Below, in pieces: positions 50,434-61,806 of a stretch of DNA of 64,000 bases. The stretch is taken from the NCBI GenBank assembly GCA_022835595.1, contig BQUP01000012.1, forward strand, positions 62,001 through 126,000. Direction: 5' to 3'. How positions within the stretch are numbered: the stretch's first letter is position 1; the number at the start of each line of letters is the position of its first letter. The position numbers were made by a program, and so were the translations under genes. The stretch comes from Cystobasidium ongulense (taxonomy: Eukaryota; Basidiomycota; Cystobasidiomycetes; Cystobasidiales; Cystobasidiaceae). The notes beneath the pieces were generated by a model. That model ran no database searches and had not been told where the DNA came from. It worked only from the letters and a program-made list of their open reading frames with translations.

Positions 50434-50702
50434 GATCTTGATGTTGGAAAAGGTCAAAGATTTACTTGTCGTCTGCTTCAGCTCTGTCGCAGGCAATATG
50501 ATGGTAGAAGCCGCCGGCAGGGCTATGTCCAGCTGGAAAACGCCGAATGTCAAAGCATGCACATTTCTCTCATTCACCAGCACGCCCGGGCCTTTCTTTC
50601 TCACGAGAAGCTCAAGAAGTGTCTGCAAGCGTCCAAGACGTGCCTCCAAATCTACGTACTCTGTCTCTATAGCCTCCTCTCCCTCTGGTGCATTCACCAA
50701 AT
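50434..50702. promoter_or_regulatory. bidirectional promoter between AACS and thiolase genes
   Basis: Only 269 bases separate the two start codons, so the two genes must share regulatory sequence. It holds a GC palindrome GCCCGGGC near 50584 and a GCCGCCGGC near 50513. The whole interval is also open on the minus strand in frame with AACS. Confidence 0.55.
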
Positions 50703-52309
50703 ATGAGATCTGTCAACCGGGTGAGGCAAGTAGCCGGACACCTCAAACCATCTGGAAAGCAAGCTTTGCTCGACAAGGCAGATGATGATGTCGTGATAGG
50801 TGAGGCCCCACAACTGTCTCTCATGCCTCTACATCTAGAGATGCAGAAGCTGGTCGACCTTCTTATGCTGCAAAGCTGACAACGCTTTCGTTTATGCTCT
50901 GTTCCTACAGTCGCGGCAAAAAGAACTCCTCTGACCAAGGCGAAAAAGGGCGGCCTCAAGGATGCTTTCTTCGAAGAACTGCTCTCAGCTGTCTTGAAAG
51001 GTGCCATTATGTCTTGCAATCTGAATCCAGAGCTCGTTGAAGATCTGCAAGTCGGTACTGTCCGAACACCTCGAGGTGGCGCTACGATTTCTCGTATGGC
51101 AGCATTGCATGCTGGCCTGCCTGAAAGTTGCAGTGTTTCGTCCGTTAATCGACAGTGCAGCAGCAGTCTTCAAGCTATATGGACTATCGCCAACCAAATT
51201 CGCAATGGAGATATCGACATTGGTATTGGCGCTGGTGTGGAATCCATGTCCAAGCATTACAACAACGCGGTAGTCGACCATGAACTTTCGAGCGAAATAC
51301 AGTCCAATGCATGTGGGTCGAGATCATCTTCGTACAATGCTATCTGATCAGCATTAGAGCCTAGTCAGTCGCTGATGCCTGAACGTTTGCAGCCGCTAAG
51401 GATTGCCTGCTTCCAATGGGCATCACTAACGAAAACGTAGTTGACCAGTCCGTACTATTTCTATCTAGCTGTACACATCGTAAGCTCGACTGACATTGGG
51501 TACAGATATCACATCTCTCGAGAGCGACAAGACGAATTCGCAGCTCGATCGCAAAATAAAGCCGAAGCCGCACAGAAGCAAGGGAAATTTGTCGACGAAA
51601 TTATTCCTGTCATCGTGAATGGCCAGACCGTTTCTCAAGATGACGGAATTCGAGCTGGAGCCACAGCTGCAAGCCTTGCAAAACTTAAGCCAGTGTTCAA
51701 GAGCGATGGAACTACACATGCTGGCAACGCAAGTCAGCTTACAGATGGAGCCGCTGCTGTCATTCTAGCTAGAAGATCAGTTGCCAAGTCACTAGGTCTT
51801 CCAATCTTGGGCAAGGTCGTCAGCGTTACCACCATCGGCGTGCCCCCAAGAGTACGTCATCTTTCGAGTTGCGCGTATACGTATAGCTAAGAGTGTTGAT
51901 AACGCTCATGTTGCAGATCATGGGCGTGGGACCAGCTTATGCCATTCCAAAAGTCCTTCAGAGAGCAGGGATAACGATCGACGACGTGGACCTCTTCGAA
52001 ATCAACGAAGCCTTTGCAGGTCAGGCGTTGATGTGCGTTGATAGTCTCAAGCTTGACGTCAAGAAGCTCAATCCGAATGGGGGAGCGATCGCACTCGGTC
52101 ATCCACTTGGTGCGCACGCATTGGCAGAGATCAATTAATAAATGTTTGTATGAAGCTAATGTCCCATCCCCCGGTTAGGAGCTACTGGAGCTAGACAAGT
52201 CGCGACGGCATTTAACGAAGCCAAGCGCACCGGTGCTAAAGTGATAGTGACCAGTATGTGTGCTGGCACAGGATTTGGAATTGCCGGCCTCTTCGTCAAC
52301 GAGCAATAG
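50703..52309 (+). CDS. peroxisomal 3-ketoacyl-CoA thiolase with PTS2, cluster gene 5
   Basis: Thiolase that cleaves 3-ketoacyl-CoA to acetyl-CoA and a shortened acyl-CoA in the last step of peroxisomal beta-oxidation. The N-terminus [18 protein letters not shown] contains RVRQVAGHL, a match to the PTS2 consensus R-[LVI]-x5-H-L. Then [19 protein letters not shown], the acyl-accepting Cys in [53 protein letters not shown] and, near the end, the general-base Cys in [13 protein letters not shown]. Six or so exons; the last joins HPLG to ATGARQ. It ends NEQ without an SKL. The start is fixed by PTS2 and by the upstream gene 269 bases away. Confidence 0.93.
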
Positions 52310-52939
52310 TGCTCGCTCAGCCCAATCCAATAAGATGGGATGTTGTTAAGGTATAAATTATATAGAGCGAGCATTCGAAAGAATGTAAGATACAATTGTC
52401 GTGACGACCGTATACCCTGTCTATAGAGCTTGATGACGACTTCATTGTGCGGGTCAACGCAGGGATTTGAACCTGCTGCACGCAAGTCAACGACAATCCT
52501 GCTGGATACCGACATCTCAGATTGAGGTGGTGATCATCAATACCAGTTGAATTGAGTGTGGGCAGTTAAATTTCTGTGCTCTTCTCCCACGTGACCGTTT
52601 CACTCCGGTCCAGACTATGGCAGGACTCGAAGGCTCGTCCGACGAAAATCGGCACTTTTCCTCAAAAGAGTCCTTATGTATTGCCCCTCTCGCAGTACAG
52701 TGGTCACAATTAGATATTTGCCTCCTGCATGCACCGGTCTCGCCAAGTAGGTAAAATTACGGTCAACTCGACCCGTTTTCTTTTTGCTTGGAAGATCGAA
52801 CGCCCCGGCGTCTTAACCGGACATGTTCACTTCTTCTTTCCACCCATACCGGCGTCCTGGAGAATGAAGTCTGGGGTCCCCAACTCTTCCTTCTTCTCTT
52901 CTTGCCTCTCATCCTCACAACAAAAAGCTGACCCGCAAG
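52310..52939. other. intergenic region, thiolase / symporter
   Basis: Thiolase 3' flank and symporter promoter. It contains a tRNA-like fragment (52450-52500, minus) and, upstream of the symporter, several CGG/CCG triplets including an inverted pair at 52806-52819. Confidence 0.6.
52806..52819. promoter_or_regulatory. candidate Zn2Cys6 site CGG-N8-CCG
   Basis: Inverted CGG and CCG triplets separated by eight bases, about 120 bases upstream of the symporter ATG. Zn2Cys6 dimers bind such pairs; a Zn2Cys6 gene lies 5 kb downstream. Spacing preference is unknown and chance occurrence is possible. Confidence 0.3.
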
Positions 52940-55057
52940 ATGGCTGCTGTACCCGAGCCTGTTCCCCAGCTTTCCAACCTTGAAGACAAGGACGCCAACC
53001 TATTCGTTGAAGGAAAAGCCGAATCCTCTCTGGCTAACGGACACACTCCTGAATATCAAGAATACTTAAGGCTCGAAAATGAAGTGTTCATTGGCAAGAC
53101 CAAATCAAAACTTCTTAGAAGAATGGATATTCGTGTAACTTTGCCTCTTGCCGTGAGCTGCTTCCGTCTACCCCGCCGAAGTGCAAAGCGGGTTGGCTGA
53201 TAATTCCGCCTCGTACTATGCCAGTTCATTTACCTTGTGGGCTACATTGACCGATCCAATAGTAAGTTGGGATGCGTTAATACCATCCAACTGATTGCAA
53301 GTCCTGAACCTGACCCTTGTTGCTCAACAGTTGGTAATGCCCGTCTGTTCGGTCTCGAAAAAGACTTGGGTATATCTGCCAGTCAATACAACATGGTCCT
53401 CACTTCTTTCTTCTTCACCTATGCCTTGTTCGAGATGTAGGTATATATCCTCTCGCTTGCTATAAACCCTTCTAACGACCAATTGACTTTCGTCCACAAG
53501 TCCTGCCCAAATCCTTAACAAAAGAATCGGACCCCGCATCTTCGTCTCTGGCATCATGACCATGTTCGGCCTGGTCACATTATGCACTGCCTTTTCCTTC
53601 AACTATGGTGGCATCATTACATGCCGGCTTATGCTCGGTGTCTTCGAAGCTGGCCTTTTCCCTGGAGTTATTTATGTTCTTTCCTACTGGTACTCCCGAT
53701 GGGAGTTGCAGACACGTATTGGTAAGTCAGGCATTTACGATTGGAGACACTCTCACCCGCATGGAGGCTTACGATCTCACTACTATAGCTATCTTCTACG
53801 GAGGTGCTTCGGCATCCGGCGCTTTCGCCGGTAGGTCTACAACACAAATGTTCAAGTAGTGGCTGGACTGACCAACTCTCGTTCTCAGGTCTGCTCGCTT
53901 ACGCAATTGCCAACTTGGATGGCAAGTTGGGTTACAGAGCGTGGCGGTAGGTCTCTTACCTCCTTGGTCTCTGTCGATTCTCCTCATTGATTGAATTCCT
54001 GACATGCCTCGTCTTCTCTACCCTTGCTTTCTCTCCCTTTGGCCTGTAACAATAGCTGGATCTTCGGTGAGTCTTACTGCAAGCTTTTCGTTCTCCGTCC
54101 CATCCCTAACCGGTCCCGTCCACTTCTCAGGTATCGAAGGTCTCGCCACTCTCCTCATTGGCATTTCCGCCTATTTCTACATATCCGAGACCCCCGTCAA
54201 GGCTAAATGGCTGAGTGAAGAAGAGAAATCATATCTCAGTCTCCGTCAAAGGTACGCAAGCGGACCTACACCATCAACAAGCCACTTCGAATGGAAGTAC
54301 GTTATTCAAGCCCTCCGGGACTGGAAGTCATACGTCGGCTGCCTCCTCTTCTTCGGTACCTCCATTCCTGTGTATGGCCTATCGTTCACCATGCCAACAA
54401 TCGTCAACAACCTCGGCTATAGCGCTGCACGTGCCCAAGGCATGACGGCGCCGCCTTACCTTTTCGGATGCTTGTCCTGCGTTGTCTTCGCACTTGTGGC
54501 CGATAGAATCAAGCAACGTGCTTACGTCATGGCAGCCGCTTTTGGTCTCGCTCTGATAGGATTTGCAATCGTCATGGGTACCGCTGGAAACCCAGGTCTT
54601 ACTGGAGTCACCCTTTTCGGCATCTTCCTCACGGCCGCCGGTCTCTACTCTGCAACTCCTCCTATGATGGCATGGGTCGCCAACATCTTTGAAGGTGAAG
54701 TCAAGAGAGGTATTGCCATTTCAATCGTTCCTACAATTGGTCAGTTTGGCGGTGTCGTCGGATCCAACATTTATCTCGTCAAAGAAAAGCCTTTCTACCA
54801 CACCGGGTTCGGTGTCTCTATCGCAGTTGTCTTATGCTGCGGTCTCTTTACCACTCTTGGTCTCCGATTCGCATTGGCTCGCATCAACCATAACCGAGAC
54901 CAGATCCCTATCGAGGAGATTAGAGCCAAGTATACTGAAGCAGAGCTCACGGAAATGGGCGACATGTCGCCTTTGTACAGGGTGAGTGACCTGTATTTTC
55001 CACGCATACGTGCCGCATCATACTAATACGTTTCGGCTTCGTCAGTATCCCCTATAA
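52940..55057 (+). CDS. MFS anion:cation symporter (allantoate/nicotinate permease type), cluster gene 6
   Basis: Plasma-membrane H+-coupled importer of small organic anions, Dal5/Tna1 family. About seven exons. After an acidic N-terminus come RRMDIRVTLPLA, YLVGYIDRSNIGNARLFGLE joined across an intron (the D-R-x-N-I-G-N-A-R family signature), YNMVLTSFFFTYALFEIPAQIL, MTMFGLVTLCTAFS, CRLMLGVFEAGLFPGVIYVL, IAIFYGGASASGAFAGLLAY, RAWRWIFGIEGLATL, ISETP and a C-terminal six-helix half. The most likely end is not the read-through frame but a last intron leading to YPL-stop at 55057, matching the usual short MSPLYRY-type tail. Its cluster position suggests import of the pathway substrate. Confidence 0.9.
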
Positions 55058-55284
55058 GTACTAGATCTTATTTTCCACTCGAATGGAAGTGTTCAAGCCA
55101 GACTCTTTGCTTGCTCACTGTTTGATTGTGGCACCGGTGGTAGGATAGCACATACACACAAGTATTGTTCTGTAAGATATGCTACAATATGGCTCAGGTC
55201 GCGATCATCGCAAGTGACGGCAGATCGTATGTAAACGCTGTTCATGTCTGGAATTAGACCCTTTGGGGTGTGGTATTGTCGCTT
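55058..55284. other. convergent 3' intergenic region
   Basis: 3' flanks of the symporter and the Zn2Cys6 regulator. No feature. Confidence 0.5.
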
Positions 55285-58200
55285 TTACAAGGAATTGCTA
55301 GTATTGTCAATAGCATTGCCGAAAATATTTGCAGTATCGAAAAAGTCATTGGACTCTAAAGGAAGCCAATAATCGCTCTTGAGCAATTCGGCCATCTCGT
55401 CCACAGACATATGCGCCACATCCAGGTTCGCGCCTGGGAAATCGCCATTGAAGAATGGGGAGAGTCCAGAGGATGGCTCATCCGCGAACATGTTCAACAC
55501 ATTTCCACCCAACGGCGGCATTGTCAGAGTCGGATCTGTGTTTTGCGCTTCCTTGGCGGCATTATCGGATGGCTCTGGTGTCGGATGTCGAGTAGGCAGA
55601 CGAGTTTGCAGCTGGTTGCGGAGAACGTGGCCCAGCTGTAAACCATAGATTCGAGACCTTCCCAGGCGGTGCGGGGGATAACTTCCTAGATCGCACAGTC
55701 GGCGCTCGACTTGAGACAGGAGGACATAAATAGAGGTTTCGACCGAGGACCCGACCTAACGACATTCCCAGGCGTAAGCAAGACAGCTGATTAACGCTCT
55801 CCAGCATTACATTGACTCACGTCGCTCCACTGTACCAATACCTTCAGGACGAAGGCAGCAGCGTATGCAACCATAACGAAAGTGTTGTTGACGAGATATG
55901 TCAAGACATTCTGGTCGGGGGCTACGAAAGCTTGTAAGGTTTGCAAAGCGGCTAATAGCGCCTGCTGCAGGACTGCTGTCTCCGTCGACTTTCCGACATG
56001 CTCTTTCAGCGTTGTGATCAGAATACTGAGAGTCGTATGGTTCCTGTAACAATGGTGGCTTAGCATACGGCTACTGCAAAATTCTGATGTTCAGCTCACC
56101 CAACGATTGAAAGGTATGCCGCATTTGTGGCCCTTGGAAGCCACAAAGATAGCCAGGAAGACCTATAGATACCAATATTGAGTTCTGAGAAGTCACGGTG
56201 CACATTATAACAAGCTACTCACAGAAATTCGCTGATGACCACCCTAACGATCTGAGGGCTGGGCTGAGCGGCGGATGAAGAATTGTGGCCTGTACCATGC
56301 CTGGTGACAGCAGAAAGAACGCCCGGCTACCAAGAGAGAAGGACAAATCAGATCTATGCTCATCTCTTGCGTACAGAACAGTTGCTCACGACATCCCGCC
56401 TTAGCGCGACCATTGCGCTCAAAGTCCAATCTTCGGGTATAGCTTCCGGGCTTGTCGCCCATTGCCAGACTGCCCCGACCAGGTCCTTCTTTTCCGCAAT
56501 AGAGAAACCAAGAGGTTCTCCCATGACAAGAGCCGAACCTCGATCATAGTTGAAGAGTGTAAGGTAGGTGCGTTCATATGAGCGCGCCATGAGACACTCG
56601 TGTGCAGTCGAACTACCGAAATCACTTGAGATGCGCTTGAACTTGTCGTAAGCCATCGATAGATAAGTACTGGTGGTGTCCAGCGCCACGTGCGTTCCGG
56701 GATCCTAGATGATCTGTCAGTATCGGTACAGCATGACGCATCAATTTGTGGCTGTTGAACTCACCAACCAAGGGCAGAGTGCGCAAAAGCCTTGCACTGT
56801 ATCTAGAGATACGTTTCCATCAAGGATAACTTTGGCTACGAGTTTCTTTGTGTGTTCATCCAGTCGTTGGGCTGCCGCAGCATAGCCAGGTACGAACCTG
56901 CAACGAGTAAGTCAGACAAAGTCCGTGTAATCTCGTCTTACCGTTTACTCACTTAGCCGCGGACGCCATCATGGCTGTGAAGAGAAAGGTGGATCTGCTT
57001 CGAACATGCGTGAAAGAGTGCAGCCGGGAGTCGAACAGAAGAACCTATAAGAATAGAAGATCAGTAACCTGTGCACTTCGACACCAGGTTTAAAGACTGG
57101 GCTGGGCGCACAAGTGGCTGCAGGTGCTTCCAGAAAACATCAAGTAAGCAGGTTGCTTCCTCTTCTGTCACTATACACCGCCATATTGGATCGTTCTCAT
57201 GATCGTAGTCGAGCAATTGTGCGGCATTGGCGCTGCTGAAGTAGTTCGTATGGGTGACAAGGTGTCCCACGAGCGAGCGTGGGCCCGGTCGCACAATATC
57301 CAGATGGCCCCGCATGTCCTGGAAAAAGGGTTCTAAGTAAGGCGGGAATTAGTTATCTTGCTTTCCTTGCAAGCACTTGAAGTATAGGGGTGACCTACGG
57401 TCGGCCGCTCCTGCTGCCGCCAGCAATGCTAGTGGGGACTGTTATAGCATGGCTCCTATTAGACACGCGCGCGTTCATATACATGAATCGAGCACCCTTA
57501 CCCTTGTGAACGATTGTGGCTGACCCTTACCCGCTCCATTTAGATGGAGAGCCACAGACCCGTCGTTGCTAGATAGCAAGTGGTGAATGGAAGCCGCCTG
57601 GGCTTGTGGATCGACCGGGTTACTAACACCGGAGGAGGTGAATACATTGCTTGTGTTGGTATCGAATGCAGACTGCTGCGGGAGGGACGCTGTCTCGTGG
57701 GAAGGTGAGGCAAGGAATGTACTGGGGAATGTGGGAATAGGGAAATACGGGGCTGCTGCATTTGGGACGCCTATTGAAGAACTTTGTGTCTGGTCACTGA
57801 ACGACTGATACGAATGCTGAGAAGTATACGAGGGCGACTCCTGTGCTCTACTGCTTTCATTCGCTGAAAGGGCCGGTATATTGATGTGGGAGGCCTGTTC
57901 AGGGTATCTCTGGACTGGTCCATTATGGCTGGTGGAAGCCCAAGGTATGGAATGAGCTTGAGCATGTTCGTCTGTTGGTTGTACATGTGTCAGGGGAGCT
58001 GCCCTTGCTAATTTGCTGTTCAAAGTGGAAGACATCTACAGTCAGCTGGGCGCTTCTTGCAATTGTAGTGCCACTCACCTCGAGCCAGGTTTTCTTCCTG
58101 ATCTACGCGCCTTGGTCTCGCACGGGATACCAGCAGCTATGCAACGCTTGCAGCTTTCCAGCTCACTGCTTCGTATGCATTTCATCTTGCCTGCAACGTT

Positions 58201-58568
58201 AGGCAAAGCGGTAGCATCAGCTCTCGGCGTCTTTGGATCATTGCATATCCGGCTGCTCACTCCCACGACCTGCGAACAAGCTGAAGTCAGCCGCGAGGTA
58301 TGAAACAGTAGAGACAGCCTTTGCACTTACAGTAGACACACGCTGTCTGGATTGTTGTGCTCTTTTCGCCCTTCTTCCTCTTAGGCGGCCCTTGTTGACC
58401 AGTCTGGCCACCACTGTTGCCTCGCGAAATGGAAGAAACATCCAGCGACAGGGACCCAGCTCCGGCGGCGCTGCCTTCTTGACTACGGCTGGTCGAGCCT
58501 GACGAGCTGCTTGCATCACTGTTCGGCGAGCGTGCGCCAAACATGAGTGCTCTCATGTTCTTGTCCAT
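55285..58568 (-). CDS. Zn2Cys6 transcription factor, cluster gene 7
   Basis: Binuclear-cluster regulator, nuclear, likely controlling nearby genes. The zinc cluster is assembled from three exons: 58331-58568 ends ACVYC, a 9-nt exon at 58261-58269 adds RG and part of Ser, and 58079-58190 continues KMKCIRSSELESCKRC then IPCETKARRSGRKPGS. The result, C-x2-C-x6-C followed by C-x2-C-x6-C, is the full six-Cys pattern. Then a Ser/Pro/Gln-rich linker, and a fungal-TF middle region with MRGHLDIVRPGPRSLVGHLV, EEEATCLLDVFWKHLQPLV, LLFDSRLHSFTHVRRSTFLF, SMAYDKFKRISS, SYERTYLTLFNYDRGSALVM. The acidic end, SVDEMAELLKSDYWLP, looks like an activation domain. At least eight exons. Confidence 0.88.
58261..58269 (-). 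other. 9-nt microexon inside the zinc cluster
   Basis: GTCGTGGGA lies between TTCGCAG and GTGAGC. Including it gives CVYCRGSKMKC with the canonical six residues between second and third cysteines; skipping it gives only three and would break the cluster without shifting the frame. Confidence 0.8.
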
Positions 58569-59246
58569 GCTTCCTCTTCCAGCTTCAAGCTATCGCGTCA
58601 AGTTTGCGGATTGAGAAGGCTGTGAGCAGGTCTTCCGTAGTTCTAGTTCACGAGGTAGGTTCTATCATGCCAGGGTGCAATAGCGAGGTGCTCAAGATAC
58701 AAGCATCAAACATGCTGCTTTGCATTTCGGTTCCATAGAGTCAACACCCAATCGATTAATTGCTGCCATTCAGAGCCGGACGCTACACATGTGCATCACA
58801 TTCTACAGACCAATTCCGAGTAGCTCACCAAGATCAGAGAATACGAGTTACTCGACGAGATTCCGTACAGCCGCCTTGACACTTCCTCTCGAGTTTTCGT
58901 CCTTACTTCCCCGCCACATACCGGCGCCATGCATCATACCGCCCGGGCAACCATTGCATGATCAAATACACAGGTAGAGACAAGACGACCGACAGTATAT
59001 CTGGACCAGTAGCTTTGGCTCTGCTTATACAGTGCCTTCAACATGGGTAGGTACATAGCTTCCACGCGCAAAGCCTCTATGGCTCTCAATCTGTTCTTCC
59101 AAGACCCGGTCTTTCGCTGAGTTGCTTCGGCTCTTTAATCGGCGTATCAAGAAGGAGGGGAGGTACTTACAACAGCTGGTTGATGAAGTAGCCGGACACT
59201 CTTCTTCAGCTCTTTACTCATCTATCCCCATCGCAATCTTCACACA
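58569..59246. other. divergent intergenic region, regulator / monooxygenase
   Basis: Shared upstream region of the Zn2Cys6 regulator and the Baeyer-Villiger monooxygenase. No clear repeat or RNA; short open frames lack family features. Confidence 0.6.
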
Positions 59247-61667
59247 ATGGTAACTGCCGTTCTTCCCATCCCTCAAGCCACTCTACTCAATGGGTCAAAA
59301 AGTACTTCGAGTGAATCTCCTCCTTCTCATGTTCCCTCCACCTCTAATGGAGTGAAATCGAACGGTATCTACAAGGCTCAAGCCAGTGGCGTCACCAAGC
59401 CTGAATACTATGTCAATGGCTACCATAAAGATATCCCGACCCCAAGTCAACGCGTCCAAGAACCTCGGAATAGCTGCGATGTGGTTTTCGGACCTAAAGA
59501 TAAGGAAGACAACTCATACAGGATGCTTAATCAGCCTTTGGGCCAAAAGCGGCCACTAAAGGTTATCTATCTTGGAGGGGGTGCATCTGGTAAGCTTGTC
59601 CGCTATAGATTCTCATTACTATCAGTCATCTTTGCTCACACCTCCATTCGATCGCGTACAGCCATCAACTTTGTATATCGTGCAAGATCTCACCTTCCTG
59701 ATATTGACCTCGTCTGCTATGAGAAGAACAGCGGTCTTACCGGAACATGTAGGTTATATCAGACTGCTCACTCGTGCAGGAGGTCGAGCTGACGACACGC
59801 CTCAAAAAGGGTTCGAAAACAAGTATCCAGGTTGTGCTTGTGATATTCCAAGTCACACTTACCAATTTACCTGGGCACTATACCCAGATTGGCCAAAATA
59901 GTAAGTGAACTTCTGAGCTACTGCAATCGCGCGTTCTGACAGTGTCGCAACAGCTACTCCAACTCTGATGAGATCCAAGCATACATGGAAAAGGTCGTTG
60001 ACGATCACAATCTTCGAGACGCCTTCAAGCTTCGCCATGAAGTGGTAGGCGCTCAGTGGAACCCCGAATCCTCCCACTGGATCATCACTATCCGTCGCAA
60101 TGGCGATGATGCCGATGTTTTCGAAGATTGGTGTGATGTCTTCGTAAACGGTTCAGGTGAGTTCCCAATTAGCATAAACGCCACTGTCTATGACCACCGG
60201 ATTAACCTTGATCTGTGGACTCAGGCTTGCTCAATGCATGGAAATGGCCTGCTATTCCTGGCCTTCAAAGCTTCAAGGGTCCTCTGCTGCACACTGCTGC
60301 TTGGGATCGCTCTGTGAACCTCGATGGAAAGCGCATTGCTCTCATTGGAGTAGGAAGTTCAGGTGTGCAGGTCCTCCCTGCGCTTCAACCCAATGCCGAG
60401 GTAAGCAAGGGGTATATGACTTCAAATCTATGTCATTTCGTTAATATCTTACACCGCAAAACAGCACATCTACCACTTCGTTCGGTCAAAGACTTGGATT
60501 ACCCCCTCCTTCGCAGCAAAATACGCTGGTCCAGAAGGTCGCAATTTTGAGTATACCCAAGAGCAGAAAGACGAATTCAGAAATGACCCCACTGCTCAGC
60601 GTGCATAGTAAATTGGAAGATGCAGCTGGAAATACAACGTTAGCTGACCCTCATAATTCTACATAGCACGAAAGCAATTGAATACGAACTCAACAAGCGT
60701 TGGAAGTTTGTCATCAAAGACTCCGAAGCACAGAAAGACATTTTTGCACTTTTCACTGAAGAAATGATGAAGGCTTTAGATGGCCGCCCTGATTTACAAA
60801 AGGCTTTGATCCCCGACTTTGCTGTAGGATGCCGTCGTCTGACTCCAGCGCCAGGCTTCCTCAAAGCTCTGTAGGTTCTATAATCGGCTGTCCAGTCGAT
60901 TTGACATCACTGACACTACCCATCCCACCAGGCAAGAGCCAAATGTAACAGCCGTCACCTCTGGAGTTATCAAAGTCGATGAGACAGGTGTCTTCGACAC
61001 CACCGGCAAGCATTACGAAGTTGATGCTGTCATTTGTGCCACTGGGTTCGATATCTCGTTCCGTCCTCGCTTCCCTGTCATCGGGCGAGACAATGTGGAC
61101 CTGCGCGACAAGTGGTCTCCCCGCGCACGCGCATACCACTCTCTTTTCGTTGATGGCTTCCCTAACTACATCCACCTTATGGGACCCGGTTCACCAAGTG
61201 CTCATGGCGCCCTGCTGGGATCCAGCGAGCACGTCGCCGACTATGCTATCCAAGTTCTGCGCCGTCTGCAGACGGAACCTATCAAGACAATCGAAGTCAA
61301 GCCCGAAGTAGTAGCGGAACTTGCAGAACACAGTGCTGAACAGCTTAAGACGACTGCTTGGGCATCAACTTGCTCATCTTGGTTTAAGAACGGCACAACC
61401 GATGGTCCCCTGGACTCGCTTCATCCAGGTGGCCGATTGCATTTCTTCTCCACGCTCATAAACCCGCGGTGGGAGGACTTCAACTATACTTACAGCAACA
61501 ATAGATTTGCGCATTACGGCAATGGCTTCACATTGAGGGAGATTGAAGAGAGGGACTTGGTGAGTCGGCTCGGTCGAGTGTCAGGAGGTATTCAGCTGAT
61601 TGACACGGTTCCTCCACAGACTTGGTATTGGTCGTCAGGCGAGCGTCTCCGTCTTTTCGATTACTAA
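59247..61667 (+). CDS. Baeyer-Villiger flavin monooxygenase, cluster gene 8
   Basis: FAD- and NADPH-dependent enzyme inserting oxygen next to a carbonyl, turning ketones into esters or lactones. Six or seven exons. The N-terminus is Ser/Asn-rich before the first dinucleotide motif KVIYLGGGASGINFVYRA. Exon joining gives GLTGTWFENKYPGCACDIPS and HTYQFTWALYPDW, the family GTW-x-N-x-YPG-x-x-CD block. The BVMO fingerprint F-x-G-x3-H-x3-W is present as FKGPLLHTAAWDRS, followed by the NADPH-site IALIGVGSSGVQVLPAL. Later VGCRRLTPAPGFLKAL, VICATGFDISFRPRFP and the C-terminal substrate region. Divergent from the Zn2Cys6 regulator; convergent with the reductase. Confidence 0.9.
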
Positions 61668-61806
61668 TTCAGTGGATGGAAGTTCCAATCAGGTTAGAGC
61701 ATGAGTACCCTGCATCATCGTTCGTGTTCACAATGGTCTAAAGGTTTCAATGTAGTGGTTTGCAGATCTGTAATCTATTCTGTATTTGGCGAGCAGTTGT
61801 CCCAAT

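Noticed and set aside
50612-51019. Long minus-strand open frame over the thiolase 5' end
   Set aside because: Antisense shadow of strongly supported thiolase exons; no family features and Ser/Arg-biased composition.
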